64,000 nt of DNA from Stereum hirsutum FP-91666 SS1 (Eukaryota > Basidiomycota > Agaricomycetes > Russulales > Stereaceae), in contig NW_006763138.1 of NCBI RefSeq assembly GCF_000264905.1, positions 806,224-870,223 on the forward strand, in the 5' to 3' direction. The notes beneath the pieces are model-generated. The model did no database searches and was not told the origin of the DNA. It was given only the letters and a program-made list of their open reading frames with translations. How positions within the stretch are numbered: position 1 is the first letter of the stretch; each line of letters starts with the position of its first letter. The translations under genes and the position numbers were made by a program. Positions 44,389 to 55,170 of this stretch are shown here, one piece after another.

Positions 44389-46872
44389 TCAAGTCGAACT
44401 GGGCGAATCATCCCTGCTTCCACTGCCACTGACGTCCCTCTCGAGCTGCTCTGCGTCGGGCGTCTCGACTTTCACGCCGTCTTCAACGTTCTCCTCTCCG
44501 TGCCCGTCGGGACTCTCGCCCAGCGCATCATGCTCTATCCGCACCCACTCCCCGCTCGCGCTCGCGCTCCTGCTCCCAGCACTATTGCTACCCGCATGAA
44601 CTGGGGTGTGACCGTCGACATCGACGGGCATATCGACGCCACCGCCACACGGCCCGGGAGGTTGATTCTCCTTGTCTTCCTCACCTGATCATAAACGGAG
44701 AAAGAAATGCATAAGATATCGAATGTCAGAGGAAAAGCAGACAAGAAACTCGAGGAGAATAAAGTGATAGATACACACCCTCCGGAACTTCTCCATCGCT
44801 CTCCTCATCATGGCCTGCCGTCTGGTTCCCGTTCTGTTGCTGCTCGCGGTCGATCTCGTTCTGAGCCTGAGCCTGAGCCTGCGCCAGAGCCTGAGCCTGA
44901 ACCTGCGCCTTAACGTGCCGGTCAAGTTCGACTAGAAGATTCAAAAACAAAAACCAGCACCACATCCCTCATAAGTGTATACTCTAGGCGATCAACTATA
45001 AGAACATCGTACTCACCATGATGATAAAGCTCCGCCATCGTCAACGGGGTCCCCAACGTCATCCCCATCCCCATCCCCACGCCCGCAGCACCAGCACCAG
45101 CTTGAGCGGCCATAGCTTCGAACCGAGCCTGCAAAGCCACAGCAGTCGCAGCCGCCTCCTCCTCATCCATCTGTATATCTCTCACACTCTCTCCCGCGCG
45201 CGCGTAGAACTGATGACCTTCGTCTCGATCTTCATGCTCCTGCGCGAATTCAGCAAGATGACCGTCCCACTGAACGGCCGAGTTCGTGGCGAGAGGATCG
45301 TGTTCGTGGTGAATACCATGACCGGCGAGACCTTGCTGTTCTTCGTGGTCGTGAAGAGTTGACTGAGACTGGGTCGGTTGTTCTTGGAGCGAAGTGGCAT
45401 GTAGATAAGTAGCGTAAGGAACAGGACGAGGGGCCGCTATATCCTGCGGCAGGGAAAGCTCGAGCTGTGTCGTCGGTCCACAATCGTGAGCCGATAGGCC
45501 ACCATGAGCCTGAGCAGAGTCAGAGCCGTCGAGACCAGTTCTTGGAGCACCGCCGATGAAAGGAGACGGGTTCAGCAGTGCGTTCGAGAACGCCGCGAAT
45601 CCGTCAAAGCCGTGGCCGTGACCGTCGTGCTCTGATTCACCGGGGTACTGCAGTTGCATACTTAGGCCATCATCATGGTGCGAAGTGGAGCGTGATAACG
45701 TCGGTCGGCCTAGTTGGAACGCTGAGCCGAGGTTACTGTGAGTGTCCGGGAAATGGGGATGGTGGAAGGGATGGTGGTATTGGTGCTGATACGCTTCGGG
45801 CGTGAAGTTCACAAAAGAATGAGGATACATATGTCCGTGGTCGTGGTGATGGGGATTGTCAACATTGAACGCGCCGGGACCGTGACCAGCAGAAAAGACC
45901 GGCGAGTCGGAGAAAGGCATAGCGAACCCAGAAGACATATTGCCCTGCGAAGTCAAGAACACATCCGGATTGGGAGAATCCGCAGAGTGAGAATCGGTAG
46001 GCGAAGGCGGAGAGTTTGCGGCGTCAACGCCAGCGTAGCGAGCGTGATCAGACGAAGAAGCAAACTGAGCAGAGTGAGATGCACGCGTGTCATCTTTGCA
46101 GGGACGGGGGCCGGAACCGCCACGGCTGAGACTGCTAGACGAAGACCGACGTTCGGGGAACATAGAAGGATGTATGCCAGGTCCTATGAGTGTCCGCGGC
46201 ACCCTTTCACCATCGTGTTGCAAGAGCGCCTCGCGTCTTTGACGTTCCATTTCGGCGCGTCGGAGATGGTCGTGATACTCCGCGGTGCTCATATGCGTAG
46301 CAAAGTCAGGATTGATGCTCGAGAAGGTATTGTGGGTGAAAGCATGAGGCCCAGGATGGGAAGGCATGGAAGAGGATCGATGAGCAGGTTGTTTAGACGG
46401 AGGACCGTGACCCTGAGCATGGGCGGTTTTGGCGTCGCACATCGCCTGGTGGGCCAACGAGCCCTTCCGATTAGGATTATTCTGCCTCTGGAACCAGCTT
46501 CCGATCCATCGAGTATCCCTACCGATATAAACATGAGTCTATGCCCGGGGTGCAAACAAAGCGAAACGAGACTCACAATCCCGTCTCAGCGGCTGCGACG
46601 CGTTTCTGCGCCTCGGTGGGACGCGCCGTCTGCATATACAGCCGCTTCAAAGCGCGGAGCTGCCAGTCCTTTGCGAACACGGCAGTCGCGCGTCGTCGGA
46701 CGGGGTACGTAGTGTACCCAGAGTCGGACTCGGTGGGCGAGTGCGCCTGAGACTGGGAATTGTCGTGCTCGTTATCGTGCTCGTCGACTGGGCTCATGGT
46801 GGTGTCTATGTCGGGCACCGTGGCGGAACGGCGGGGGCCACGAGAAAGACGCGAGGTGGGGATCGGGTACAT
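44389..46872 (-). CDS. Homeodomain transcription factor
   Basis: 748 aa, four exons: 46577-46872, 45017-46518, 44779-44931, 44389-44684. A divergent homeodomain spans about residues 59-118: RRRATAVFAKDWQLRALKRLY (helix 1), ARPTEAQKRVAAAETGL (helix 2) and TRWIGSWFQRQNNPNRKG (helix 3). The invariant WF and the following Q-R-x-N are in place; the exon 1-2 junction falls inside it and restores GLDTRW. The rest is low complexity: His-rich (HHHDHGHMYPH, YHHPFHHPHFP), Ser-rich and acidic. An Ala-Gln repeat (QAQALAQAQAQAQ, from a CTGAGC hexanucleotide repeat at 44,863-44,909) lies in exon 3. Basidiomycete homeodomain proteins outside the mating locus (for example Hom1, Hom2 in Schizophyllum) control fruiting and vegetative growth; which one this matches cannot be told. 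There is no partner homeodomain gene next to it, so this is not an A mating-type locus. Confidence 0.88.
44863..44909. repeat. Imperfect CTGAGC hexanucleotide repeat in coding exon
   Basis: Repeated GAGCCT/CTGAGC units inside exon 3 of the homeodomain gene encode the alternating Ala-Gln tract. Such repeats often vary in length between strains. Confidence 0.8.
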
Positions 46873-47510
46873 CGATGAAATTCGAGAGAAATGTGCGAGA
46901 CAAAAGAGAGGATGGAAGAGACGAACGAGAGTGTTGAAAGAAAAAGAGGGACGATGACGAAGAAATTAAATGGGCGAGCGGGAGTCGGGGCCGGATTCTG
47001 CATTCAGAACGGGGAATTGGGGCGAGCACACGAGGATATCACAGTGAACGATCACAGAAGAAGTCCCAAAAGGCCGCGGATCTGGCCGGAGCCGTTGCGC
47101 GAGTTTGACGGATGCTCGGAGGAAGCGCACAACGGCCCAAAACGGTTCAGAAAGAACGAATGCAAGAGCTTGAGCGAAAGGAGAAGTACAGGAAGGTCGC
47201 CCAGCCGAAGCGATGCCGAGGAGACGAGACGTTCAGAGCAGAGTATTGATACACTCAGTCCCAATGCGGATGGATGAAAAAAAGGAGGCACAGTCGTAGC
47301 TAAAAACAAATCAAAAACAAACACAAAAAAACCTAGAAGAACACGAAGTAAGACTACATCTCTAGGCCCGAGTCCGCGAACAAACTCGACATCGCGCCCA
47401 AACGAGCGTGTTATACAAGTTATACACCGTCTATCCCGATTCGGAAGCCATCAGCGCGTTCCAATCAAAAAAAAAAAGGCTCGACATTGCACGATCCAAC
47501 AACCGAAGGG
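46873..47510. other. Homeodomain-gene promoter and 3' end of transporter gene
   Basis: 638 bp. Purine-rich on the plus strand near 46,900. A T-run (A-run on plus) occurs at 47,466-47,477. No feature named. Confidence 0.4.
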
Positions 47511-49422
47511 CTACCAGTGCCCGAGCAATCGTCCTACGGCCCACGCCGCGCCACCGCCACCCACGGGCAGCACCACCACCCAAGCCAGCACATCGAACGC
47601 CAGTCTTCGCCCGAGGCGTCTCCTCTGCAACGTCCTTTCTTTCCTCTGCAATAGCTCGTCCGCTGGATCTGCCATATGCGATTGAGGTCGAGGCGTTCCG
47701 TTGCCGTTGCCGTTTGAGGGACCCTGGGGAAGGACGATCGAGAGCGGCCTTTTGAAGTGATGGACGGTGATGTGGATGAGAGCTGTACAAAAATAGGGGT
47801 TGAGAATCAGTGACACTGTCCTTGGGAGTATTCGAGCTCTGGGTTTCGATTAGGGGTGTGAACTTACATGGCACGATATATGATCCTACAAGCGCGAGAA
47901 CGATGAGAACATCGCTGATGACGGCCGAAGCGGACCCGCCAAGCAGCAGAGAAAGTAAAACAACAAGCAAATATACGAGTCCCTTCGACATCATCGGGAG
48001 ATTCTGTGTTAGACGGCGAATGGAACCGGGCGCAGGCAATTGCGGAACGGTCAACAAAATCGGAGGGATGCTGAGGAATAGTGTGGCAGCATTCATGACG
48101 GAGATGATAGAATTGGGTGAAGGTAGTGGATCTTCCTGTATATCATCATTCCAGAGCATTAGTGGATGTGCTATATCGTGTGGTCCGTTCGTTCGAGAGC
48201 GAATATGGTGGCGAAAGTAATATTGACCTGAGAGGAACTTACGGGAGAAGTAACATTCACAGCAAAAAAGCAAAGAGGGAGGGTGAGGGCCACGGCAAGT
48301 CCGATAGAAATAAGCGATAACAATTGAAACGAGTGACGGTTCTTCTTCGTTGCTGAAGTTGAGAGAGTCGAAGTGCCTTTCAAAGATGCATAGAGGGGCA
48401 ATGTCCAAGACGATCCAAAACCAAACGCGATAACGTCTGGAATGTATCATAAAAATCGTTAATGACCTTCGCTCAAGTGGAGATATGGGATACTCAACTA
48501 ATTCCATGCCACAACTTTCCCGTCTCTGACCATCCTTGGTTCACGACGAGCGTACCCTGCCCATGCGCAACCGCCACAAATCCAAACCAAACGATGTAAC
48601 TCGCGATCGACGCCCAGGTTGCATAAACGACAGGTTTTGCCGCGAGCGAAGGACACATGCAAAACGGAAGTGCAATAAGGGCTCCCACCAGAGTTACGAC
48701 GATGCGTGAGGGCAGTAGTAACACTTTCGGCGGTAGTAATGGGAGTATCACGTCGACAGATTCTGAGTTGGTCGTGCGCCAGCATTAGTTGATATGATGC
48801 ATAGATAGAGGTAGGATAGATAAAAGGGTATAGCAAAGTAAAGGTACTGACGACGTAGGTAAACCGTCGCTAGAATGCATGCAAAAGCCGCTCCTACAAC
48901 CCTCACGCCCGCTCTAAGCACCCTCCTCTTCCCCTCCTTCGAGCTCCCCCTCCCTCTCGCAAACGCATCCAGCACAACCTCCTCCAGATCCGCCTTGCGT
49001 ACATATTTCGCAAGCATGTACCACAGCTGTCGCGACAAGAGCGCGAAGAGTGCGAAGACTAGTACGGCAGGTATGGAGTACTTCAGAGGTATGTCGGCGC
49101 TCGGGATGAGCATTGGTCCGAGCCTGAGGAGGGGAGATAGGAGGTAGAGGAGGACGAGGGTGGATGGGAGAGGCGGGATGGATGACGCTTTGATGCGGTC
49201 GAGTTGGGAGGAAAGTGCGTCGGAGAGGTCGTCATCGTCGTCTGAGGAAAAGTCAAAGTGAATGTTGGATAGTTCTTCGGAGTCGTCGTGGACGAGGATG
49301 AGGTGCGAGTTCGAAGTCCCGTCGACGTCGTTATCGCCGCCGATGAGAGGAGACCGGGAGGAAGTATTCGAGTCCCGGCCGGAAGAGAGCGAGCTGAAAG
49401 ATGAACGCCTGGCGGACGCCAT
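47511..49422 (-). CDS. Multi-pass amino-acid-transporter-like protein (AAAP-like)
   Basis: 522 aa, five exons: 48852-49422, 48499-48762, 48243-48436, 47868-48135, 47511-47782. An acidic Ser-rich cytosolic N-terminus (FDFSSDDDDDLSDAL) precedes about ten hydrophobic helices, among them STLVLLYLLSPLLRLGPML, VILPLLPPKVLLLPSRIVV, VVYATWASIASYIVWFGFV, INVIAFGFGSSWTLPLYASL, SFQLLSLISIGLAVALTLP and KGLVYLLVVLLSLLLGGSA. The block from VIAFGFG to the polar NRHSFQ and next helix resembles the amino acid/auxin permease (AAAP) fold of vacuolar and plasma-membrane amino acid transporters. The match is general; substrate and membrane are unknown. The ATG chosen (49422, MASARRSS) follows a 38-codon in-frame upstream stretch that looks untranslated. 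Intron 2 uses a GTTGAG donor, in frame. Confidence 0.72.
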
Positions 49423-50300
49423 GAGGACGGGGAAAGTAAAGTTATCGGTCGGGCTATTTAGGAAAGAAAGGAGGGAAGGAAAAGGAGAGGATATCGAAGG
49501 CTGGGGACTGCGCTCGACGTTTTCGACAGCACGCACGGCGTGCAGTTGTTCGACGGGTTATGTAAGCGTCCCGACAAGGGTAGCTTCTCTCTCCTGACAA
49601 GCGCACAGCCTGCCTATCTCCCCCTGGATATTATTTGTAGAGGCAGACTTGGGTACGCACGCAGAAACTTCACGGGGCCATCGAGACAAACCCAAGCTGA
49701 GCCTCAGATAAGATGGCGGTCAATTGCAACAAGTGCCAGCGAATATCGAAGCGGCAACGGCGGATTGACGAGTGATTAAATCGTCCCGAAATGGTATCCC
49801 CTTTCTACGCACCGAGAGTATGGCTCGGTGGCGTGACACCCTCTTCGCACCAGGTGGCGCTGTGTGAGTTGTTGCCTGCTTTTGTGTCTTCCATCTGCTC
49901 GTCGTGGCGCTGTGACATTTGCTCATTTCGGAATTGGTTCATGCTGGTTCAAAGATTTCAAATAGAGGGCACCACATCTCACTAAGAGAAGTCCTTCGAG
50001 AGAGAAGTCTCCGGAGACTGGAAAGGAAAGAAGACGCATGTAAGTATCCCGGATTTTCGTGAGATAAGAGGTTCATGGGACACGTAAGGAGATAGTACAA
50101 CCACAATACTCAGAGCATGGCCTGATTCTACTCGAAGGTAGATTAAGTATTCAGACCAAAGAAATTTGAATAAAACAAAACAAGCCCGAGAAACCAGAGA
50201 AATCATACATGGCGCGTGGAACAAAATCTCGAGAAAGAGAAATCATGAACTGCCGTGTATCAGACATGCATACTTAATATGTTAACAATCACTCCAAGGC
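49423..50300. other. Transporter promoter and left end of duplicated block
   Basis: To about 49,915 this is unique sequence. From about 49,920 it resembles 52,035 onward (TTCGGAAT, GGTTCA, ATCTCACTAAGAGAAGTCC, then GAAAGGAAAGAAGACGCATG), marking the left edge of the tandem duplication. Confidence 0.5.
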
Positions 50301-51960
50301 TTAAACAATGTCGCCCTCGTCACGGTCGCGTGCCAACCCAAGGCCAGGGTACGGCGTCCTCTTCTCAGCGTGAGCTGCATGAACATGGAGGCGTCGGGCC
50401 TCGGCGTTCCTGTGTTACCACGGGAAAATAGTCAGTGAAGGACCACAGACCGTCGAAAATAATAATCCATTTGGACTGACGGTCTGTTGAGTATACTCTC
50501 ACTCCCCAATAAGAGGAGCGAGTCGTAGGTGAAGGTGCCGACCAGCCCACCACAGACTGGCGCAATGATGGGGCACCAGATCCAATATTGATCTCTGAAA
50601 GTGAAGACTAACACACAGGGATAGAACGTGGTCAGTGTGAATGAGTACCGCATCGAAGAGGACGGATCGGACATACTTGTCCTTCCGTAGCCCATCATAG
50701 CTGTCATAACCCTCGGTCCAAGATCGCGAGCAGGGTTGATTGCATAACCTCCATCAATGTCGAAGCAACAACGCGGTCAGCAAATATAAACGCAATGTCT
50801 CCTTCGAGGCAACCAAACCGAGAACCAACATCTCACCTGTTTGCATTCCAAAGGCGGCGCCGATGCCCAGAATGACGATGAAGAAAGATGCTCGATATCC
50901 CTGACAATGGTGGTGTTCCTTCGGTCGACCTTGGTGTCGGCAGACGTGCGTTCAATATATCCGATACAGTCATCATGGACAACGGAGGAAGATTTGCGTG
51001 ATTTGGCCTCGTCGAAAGACATAATTAATAGGAATAAATTGGGGGAGGGAATGGGAAGGGGTGAAGGGCGGACAAGCTACCCCTGGTCGAGTACCGGAAC
51101 CGGGTAAGACCCAGAGAAAAGAATGTGATTTATATGCCACTTCCCAAGCAGGTTGCAGTCGGCCATCCGTCCCACTATTCAAAGACAACTGGTGTCAGTC
51201 AAACATAAATTATTCGATGGTCGACCTCTCACATGTACAGATACTTCGTAGATGCTTATATTTTTCTAGCCAGACTCTCGATGTTGAGGATCTGAACCTT
51301 CCGTTCCGGCGAACGCCATGTCTCTGGTATGTGGAAAATATGGCCTGAAGTAGAGTGAAAGTCTGAGCATGACTGCGTCAGGCTATATGGGGCACGGGAA
51401 CGGGGAGGGCTAGTCTTATCCCACTGTGTTGCTGAAAGTGAGCATCCACAGATGTGCGGGCGACCCCACCTAAGCAAAAAGCCTGTTCGAGGAGCTGGAT
51501 GAGAAGGTCAAGTGCCGTGAGGAGGATCGATGAACCATCATTGCGTTGATGGCATGGTGCACAGGCTTGGGTGCTAGAGCCCATACCTTAGGCCAGCTAC
51601 GCCCTTCGCATTCCAGATATCGGCCAGTTACGTACCACCTTTCCGTGTTGGTTCACACAAGAGCATGGATCTCAAGGATAGTCGAAGCACTGCTTGTGCT
51701 ACATTCAGACCATCAAACATAGAAATAGCAAGGGATGCCACACGTGCCTTGGCAAATGCCGCAAGACTCTCTATTTCCATTCAATCTGGACAAATCTTGA
51801 CCACAAGAAGCTCTTAACTTCATCCATGAAAAGGCTGATTTGAACCGTCCACATGCTTAGAGGAAAAGATAGACAGAGTTCAGAGAGAGGTCAGCTGATG
51901 ATACGAAGGTACATGTTCACGAACAAACTTACCTGGCTTACACCTAGCATCTGGCTCTTA
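49920..51960. repeat. Duplicated block, copy 1 (aquaporin pseudogene)
   Basis: Direct, diverged copy of 52,035-55,170. Shared parts include the 3' flank, the C-terminal aquaporin exons, exon 1, the promoter (GAGTACCGGAACCGG, TTTATAT, AGGTTGCAGTC) and far upstream sequence (GGCTATATGGGGCACGGGAAC; GATACGAAGGTACATGTTC). It is shorter because most of the gene body is deleted. Edges are approximate. Confidence 0.8.
50301..51022 (-). pseudogene. Aquaglyceroporin, internal deletion
   Basis: Closely related to the intact gene at 52,432-54,262 but lacking helices 1-4. A composite exon (50837-51022) starts with the N-terminus MSFDEAKSRKSSSVVHDD and, after TIVRDIEH, jumps directly to the sequence encoding the fifth-helix end (FFIVILGIGAAFGMQTG), in another frame. 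The last three exons, 50677-50748, 50481-50607 and 50301-50409, keep exactly the lengths of the intact gene (72, 127, 109 nt), their splice sites and the second pore motif YAINPARD. The fusion leaves the composite exon one base out of phase, so translation from the ATG ends soon after. The selective loss of exons 1 (part) to 6 (part), with clean exons beyond, points to one deletion after the duplication. The product cannot form a channel. Confidence 0.88.
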
Positions 51961-52431
51961 CGCATGAGTCAGCCGTGTCTGCTGGATGCCTGCTTTTGTC
52001 GACTTGGTGTCATCCATCTTCTCTCCACGTATTGCTTGGTTCGGAATCGTTTCGCACTGGTTGAACCATTTCGGATAGCAATTTTTGGACTTCACGAAGA
52101 AGAGCCCTCCGGATGCGATGACTCCTGAGACCAGAAAGAAAGGAAGATGCATGCATCCTGGATTTCGTGAAGAGACGTGAGAAACAAACAAAAAAAGTGA
52201 AACCAGCAGACTCAGTGCGTTACCCGCCAACAAGCCAGAGGCACGAAACACAAATACAACACCATGTGGAGGCAACCATCCAAAAACAAAGACAGTTGAA
52301 CAAAACCAAAGACCAGAGAGATTGTGTATGCTGCGCGAAACAAAACCTCGGGGAAGAGAAATAGAGGTACATAAACAGCTGTGCATCGGAAATAACGGAG
52401 TCAATGATCACAATATTTCGATCTCTGGTGA
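51023..52431. other. Region between aquaporin copies
   Basis: Left part is the upstream region of copy 1, homologous to 54,263-55,170. Right part from about 52,035 is the 3' flank of the intact copy, homologous to 49,920-50,300. No separate gene. Confidence 0.6.
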
Positions 52432-55170
52432 TCAAACGATGTCGGCCTCGTCGCGGTCGCGCGCCAACCCAAGGCCAGCGTGCGGCGTGCTTTTCTGAGC
52501 GTGAGCGGCATGAACATGGAGGCGTCGAGCCTCGGCATTCCTATATACCCCGCGATAACAACAAACGAAGATACAGAGTCATAAATAAATCACTCTTAAT
52601 GCCACAAAGAAGGATATGAGTACTTACGGCCTATTGAGAATACTTTCACTCCCCAGGAAGAGGAGCGAGTCGTACACGAAGGCGGCGACCATTCCGCCAC
52701 AGATGGGCGCGATGACGGGGCACCAGAGCCAGTACTGGTCTCGGAAAGTGAAGACTGTCGTGTTGGGTAAAGATTTATTAGACCGAATGGCTGGAAAGTC
52801 GATGTTGACAGGCAGGACATACCGGACCTTCCGTAGCCCATCATTGCTGTCATGACCCTCGGTCCAAAATCGCGGGCAGGGTTTATCGCAAAGCCTTCAA
52901 TATCGAAGCAAAAGAGTGGTCAGTATTGATTGGTCAATCATGAAAATGATGCCTCTATCGAGACCGAGGGATAGAGACACCACCCAATTTTCAAACATTA
53001 CCTGTTTGCATTCCGAACGCGGCACTGATGCCTAAGAAGACAATGAATATCACCAGTGGGACCATTCCTGCCGGAGGCGGTCCATTCCTCTTGTCAGTCA
53101 CCGCCAGGATGACCAAAACCAAGATGAAGGCGCCGAGGAACTGCATGGAACAACAATCCACACGTTGTGTGAACGATGCATTAGCAATGTGATCAAAGAG
53201 ATGACACCACGGTACATACCTCGTCAAAGAAGCAACCAGCAGCCGGAAGATAATCAAGCTGTCGATGATGATCGTTGGTCGTTGAATAGATGAACAGTTA
53301 AACCCAGACAAAAAAACTCACCGCATAAGTACCAAACAACGACGCAGTTCCAGGTGTCGTCCTCCCAGTCGACACATCGATCGCATGGAAATAATTGGCG
53401 AATACGAGCATAGCGCCGATCCAAGCGCCGAGAAACTGAGCGAAGATATATCCCGGAACCTTCTTCCACGGAAAGTTTCGGAACGTCGCAAGGGTAAGAG
53501 TGACGGCCTGGATGGCGAATGATGTCGTATGCGAGAACGATTTGTGAGTAGATGGGCCATAGTAGAGAAGAAAGATGGAGATCTCAACTGGATTGATGTG
53601 ACCGCCCGAGATACCGCCACAGATCCAAACGCCGAGGCCACCACCTGATAGAAGCAAATGTCAGTATAATTTGGAGGAGACCAATTGTGTTTGATGAAGT
53701 AGGATAAAACAATGCAGCAAGAAAAAGACGACGGAAGGCAATGCTTGGATATCGTGAAGTAAAATGGTGGTATAATACTTATACGAAAGAAGGAGTCAAC
53801 GTACCGCATGCCCAGCCAAGGCACAGGGAGGTGTAGTCACCCTTCTCTGTGGCGCTCACATTGGTATTGCTACCGAGCACGACTTGACAGTTGACTCCGT
53901 TCCCAAACAGGACGAGGACCATAGTCCCAAGCATCTCAGCGGCGTACTCGCGAATCATTTCCCTAAGTAGAAGAAACATATCCGGGTTTTGAGCGGTCAG
54001 CACAGCAGCATAAGATGAGAAGATCCACGACGGAAACTCACCGGTACTTGGACCAGTGGTTGGGATAAGGCGTGATGTAGTTTTGGCAGGCATCACAGTC
54101 CGGGGGGTGCTTTTCGAAATCAGCATGATGTTCGACGTCCTTGACGATAGTGCTGTTCCTTCGATCCACCTTGGTGTCGCTAGAGGCGCGTGCGACATGG
54201 CCAACGCTGTCATCGTGGACGGCGGAGGACGATTTTCGTGGCTTGACCTCGTCAAAAGACATAGCTGCGATGTGTAGATTGTTGGAGGAGGCGGGAAGGA
54301 AGACAAAGCCAGTGAACTAACTCTGGACGAGTACCGGAACCGGTGAGACCTAGAGCAGAGGTCATGGTTTATATACATCATTGTGAAAAGGTTGCAGTCA
54401 GCTATTGGCCCCACTGCTCGAGGACGAATGGCGCTAGTCAAGCATAGAATATCTAGCACTCTTTCGATCACATGCGTAGATACTTTGCTATTTTGAGCCA
54501 GTCTCTCGATGATGTGGATCTGAATCCTCCGCGCCGAGACATGCCGTATGTCTTGGCTGTCGACGATATATCCTGAAGTAGGGTGAAAGTCTGAATCTAT
54601 CTGTGCCAGGCTACATGGGGCACGGGAACGGGGAAGAATCCAAGTTGTATCACATTGTAATGTTGAGAGTGAGCTTCCGTTGAGGGTGAGCTTCCAGACA
54701 TGAGGATTACTCCACCGATGCACAGAGCTTATTATTGCGCCTGGATAGGAATGTTGAGTGATTTGAACAGGATCGATGCAAGTCGCCATGATGGCCTGGT
54801 GCACAGGCCTGCAATGCTGGGGTCCATGCCTGAGCTCACCTAAGTTCTTCCCATTCCAAGTAGGTGACCAGTGACGTATGACATTTCCAGTCAGAGTCAC
54901 GAAGAGCTGGACCCTCGAGGACAAGTTAAGGCATTGCTACTGATACATTCAGAGCCCATCAAATACGAAAGTAGAAACATATGTCATGCGCACCTTCTCG
55001 AATGCCGACATTTCTCTGATACAATTCTCTATCGACAAGGCATGATGATAGGGAGGTCTCAAATTTCATAGAAACGCTATTTTGTGGAAAATCCTACTTG
55101 GAGAAAAGGATGTGCAACATTCAGACAAAAATCAGCCAACGATACGAAGGAACATGTTCGCGAACGAAGT
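52035..55170. repeat. Duplicated block, copy 2 (intact aquaporin)
   Basis: Partner of 49,920-51,960 in direct orientation. It contains the complete aquaglyceroporin gene and its promoter. Edges were judged by eye from the last shared words and may be off by some tens of bases. Confidence 0.8.
52432..54262 (-). CDS. Aquaglyceroporin (MIP family channel)
   Basis: 368 aa, nine exons: 54042-54262, 53805-53962, 53589-53644, 53322-53507, 53220-53258, 53002-53140, 52823-52894, 52628-52754, 52432-52540. Six membrane helices and both pore half-helices are present. The first NPA (residues 144-146, HINPAVTLTLATFRNFPW) is split by intron 3 between Pro and Ala; the second is GFAINPARDFGPR (271-273, Asp275). 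The Asp after the second NPAR is the mark of glycerol-conducting aquaglyceroporins. The 75-residue N-terminus is polar with Ser/Lys and a Cys pair (CDACQNY) before the first helix, and the C-terminal tail is His- and charge-rich (ARRLHVHAAHAQ, DRDEADIV), both likely cytosolic and regulatory. It transports water and/or glycerol across the plasma membrane; substrate is inferred. It lies downstream of a promoter block conserved in the pseudogene copy. Confidence 0.93.

Noticed and set aside
45738..46712. 324-codon plus-strand open frame
   Set aside because: Lies antisense to the homeodomain gene, whose His/Ser-rich codons leave the opposite strand open; Arg-rich composition without motifs.
44389..46872. 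A mating-type (homeodomain) locus
   Set aside because: Only one homeodomain gene is present, without a divergent HD1/HD2 pair or the usual flanking mip/beta-fg genes.
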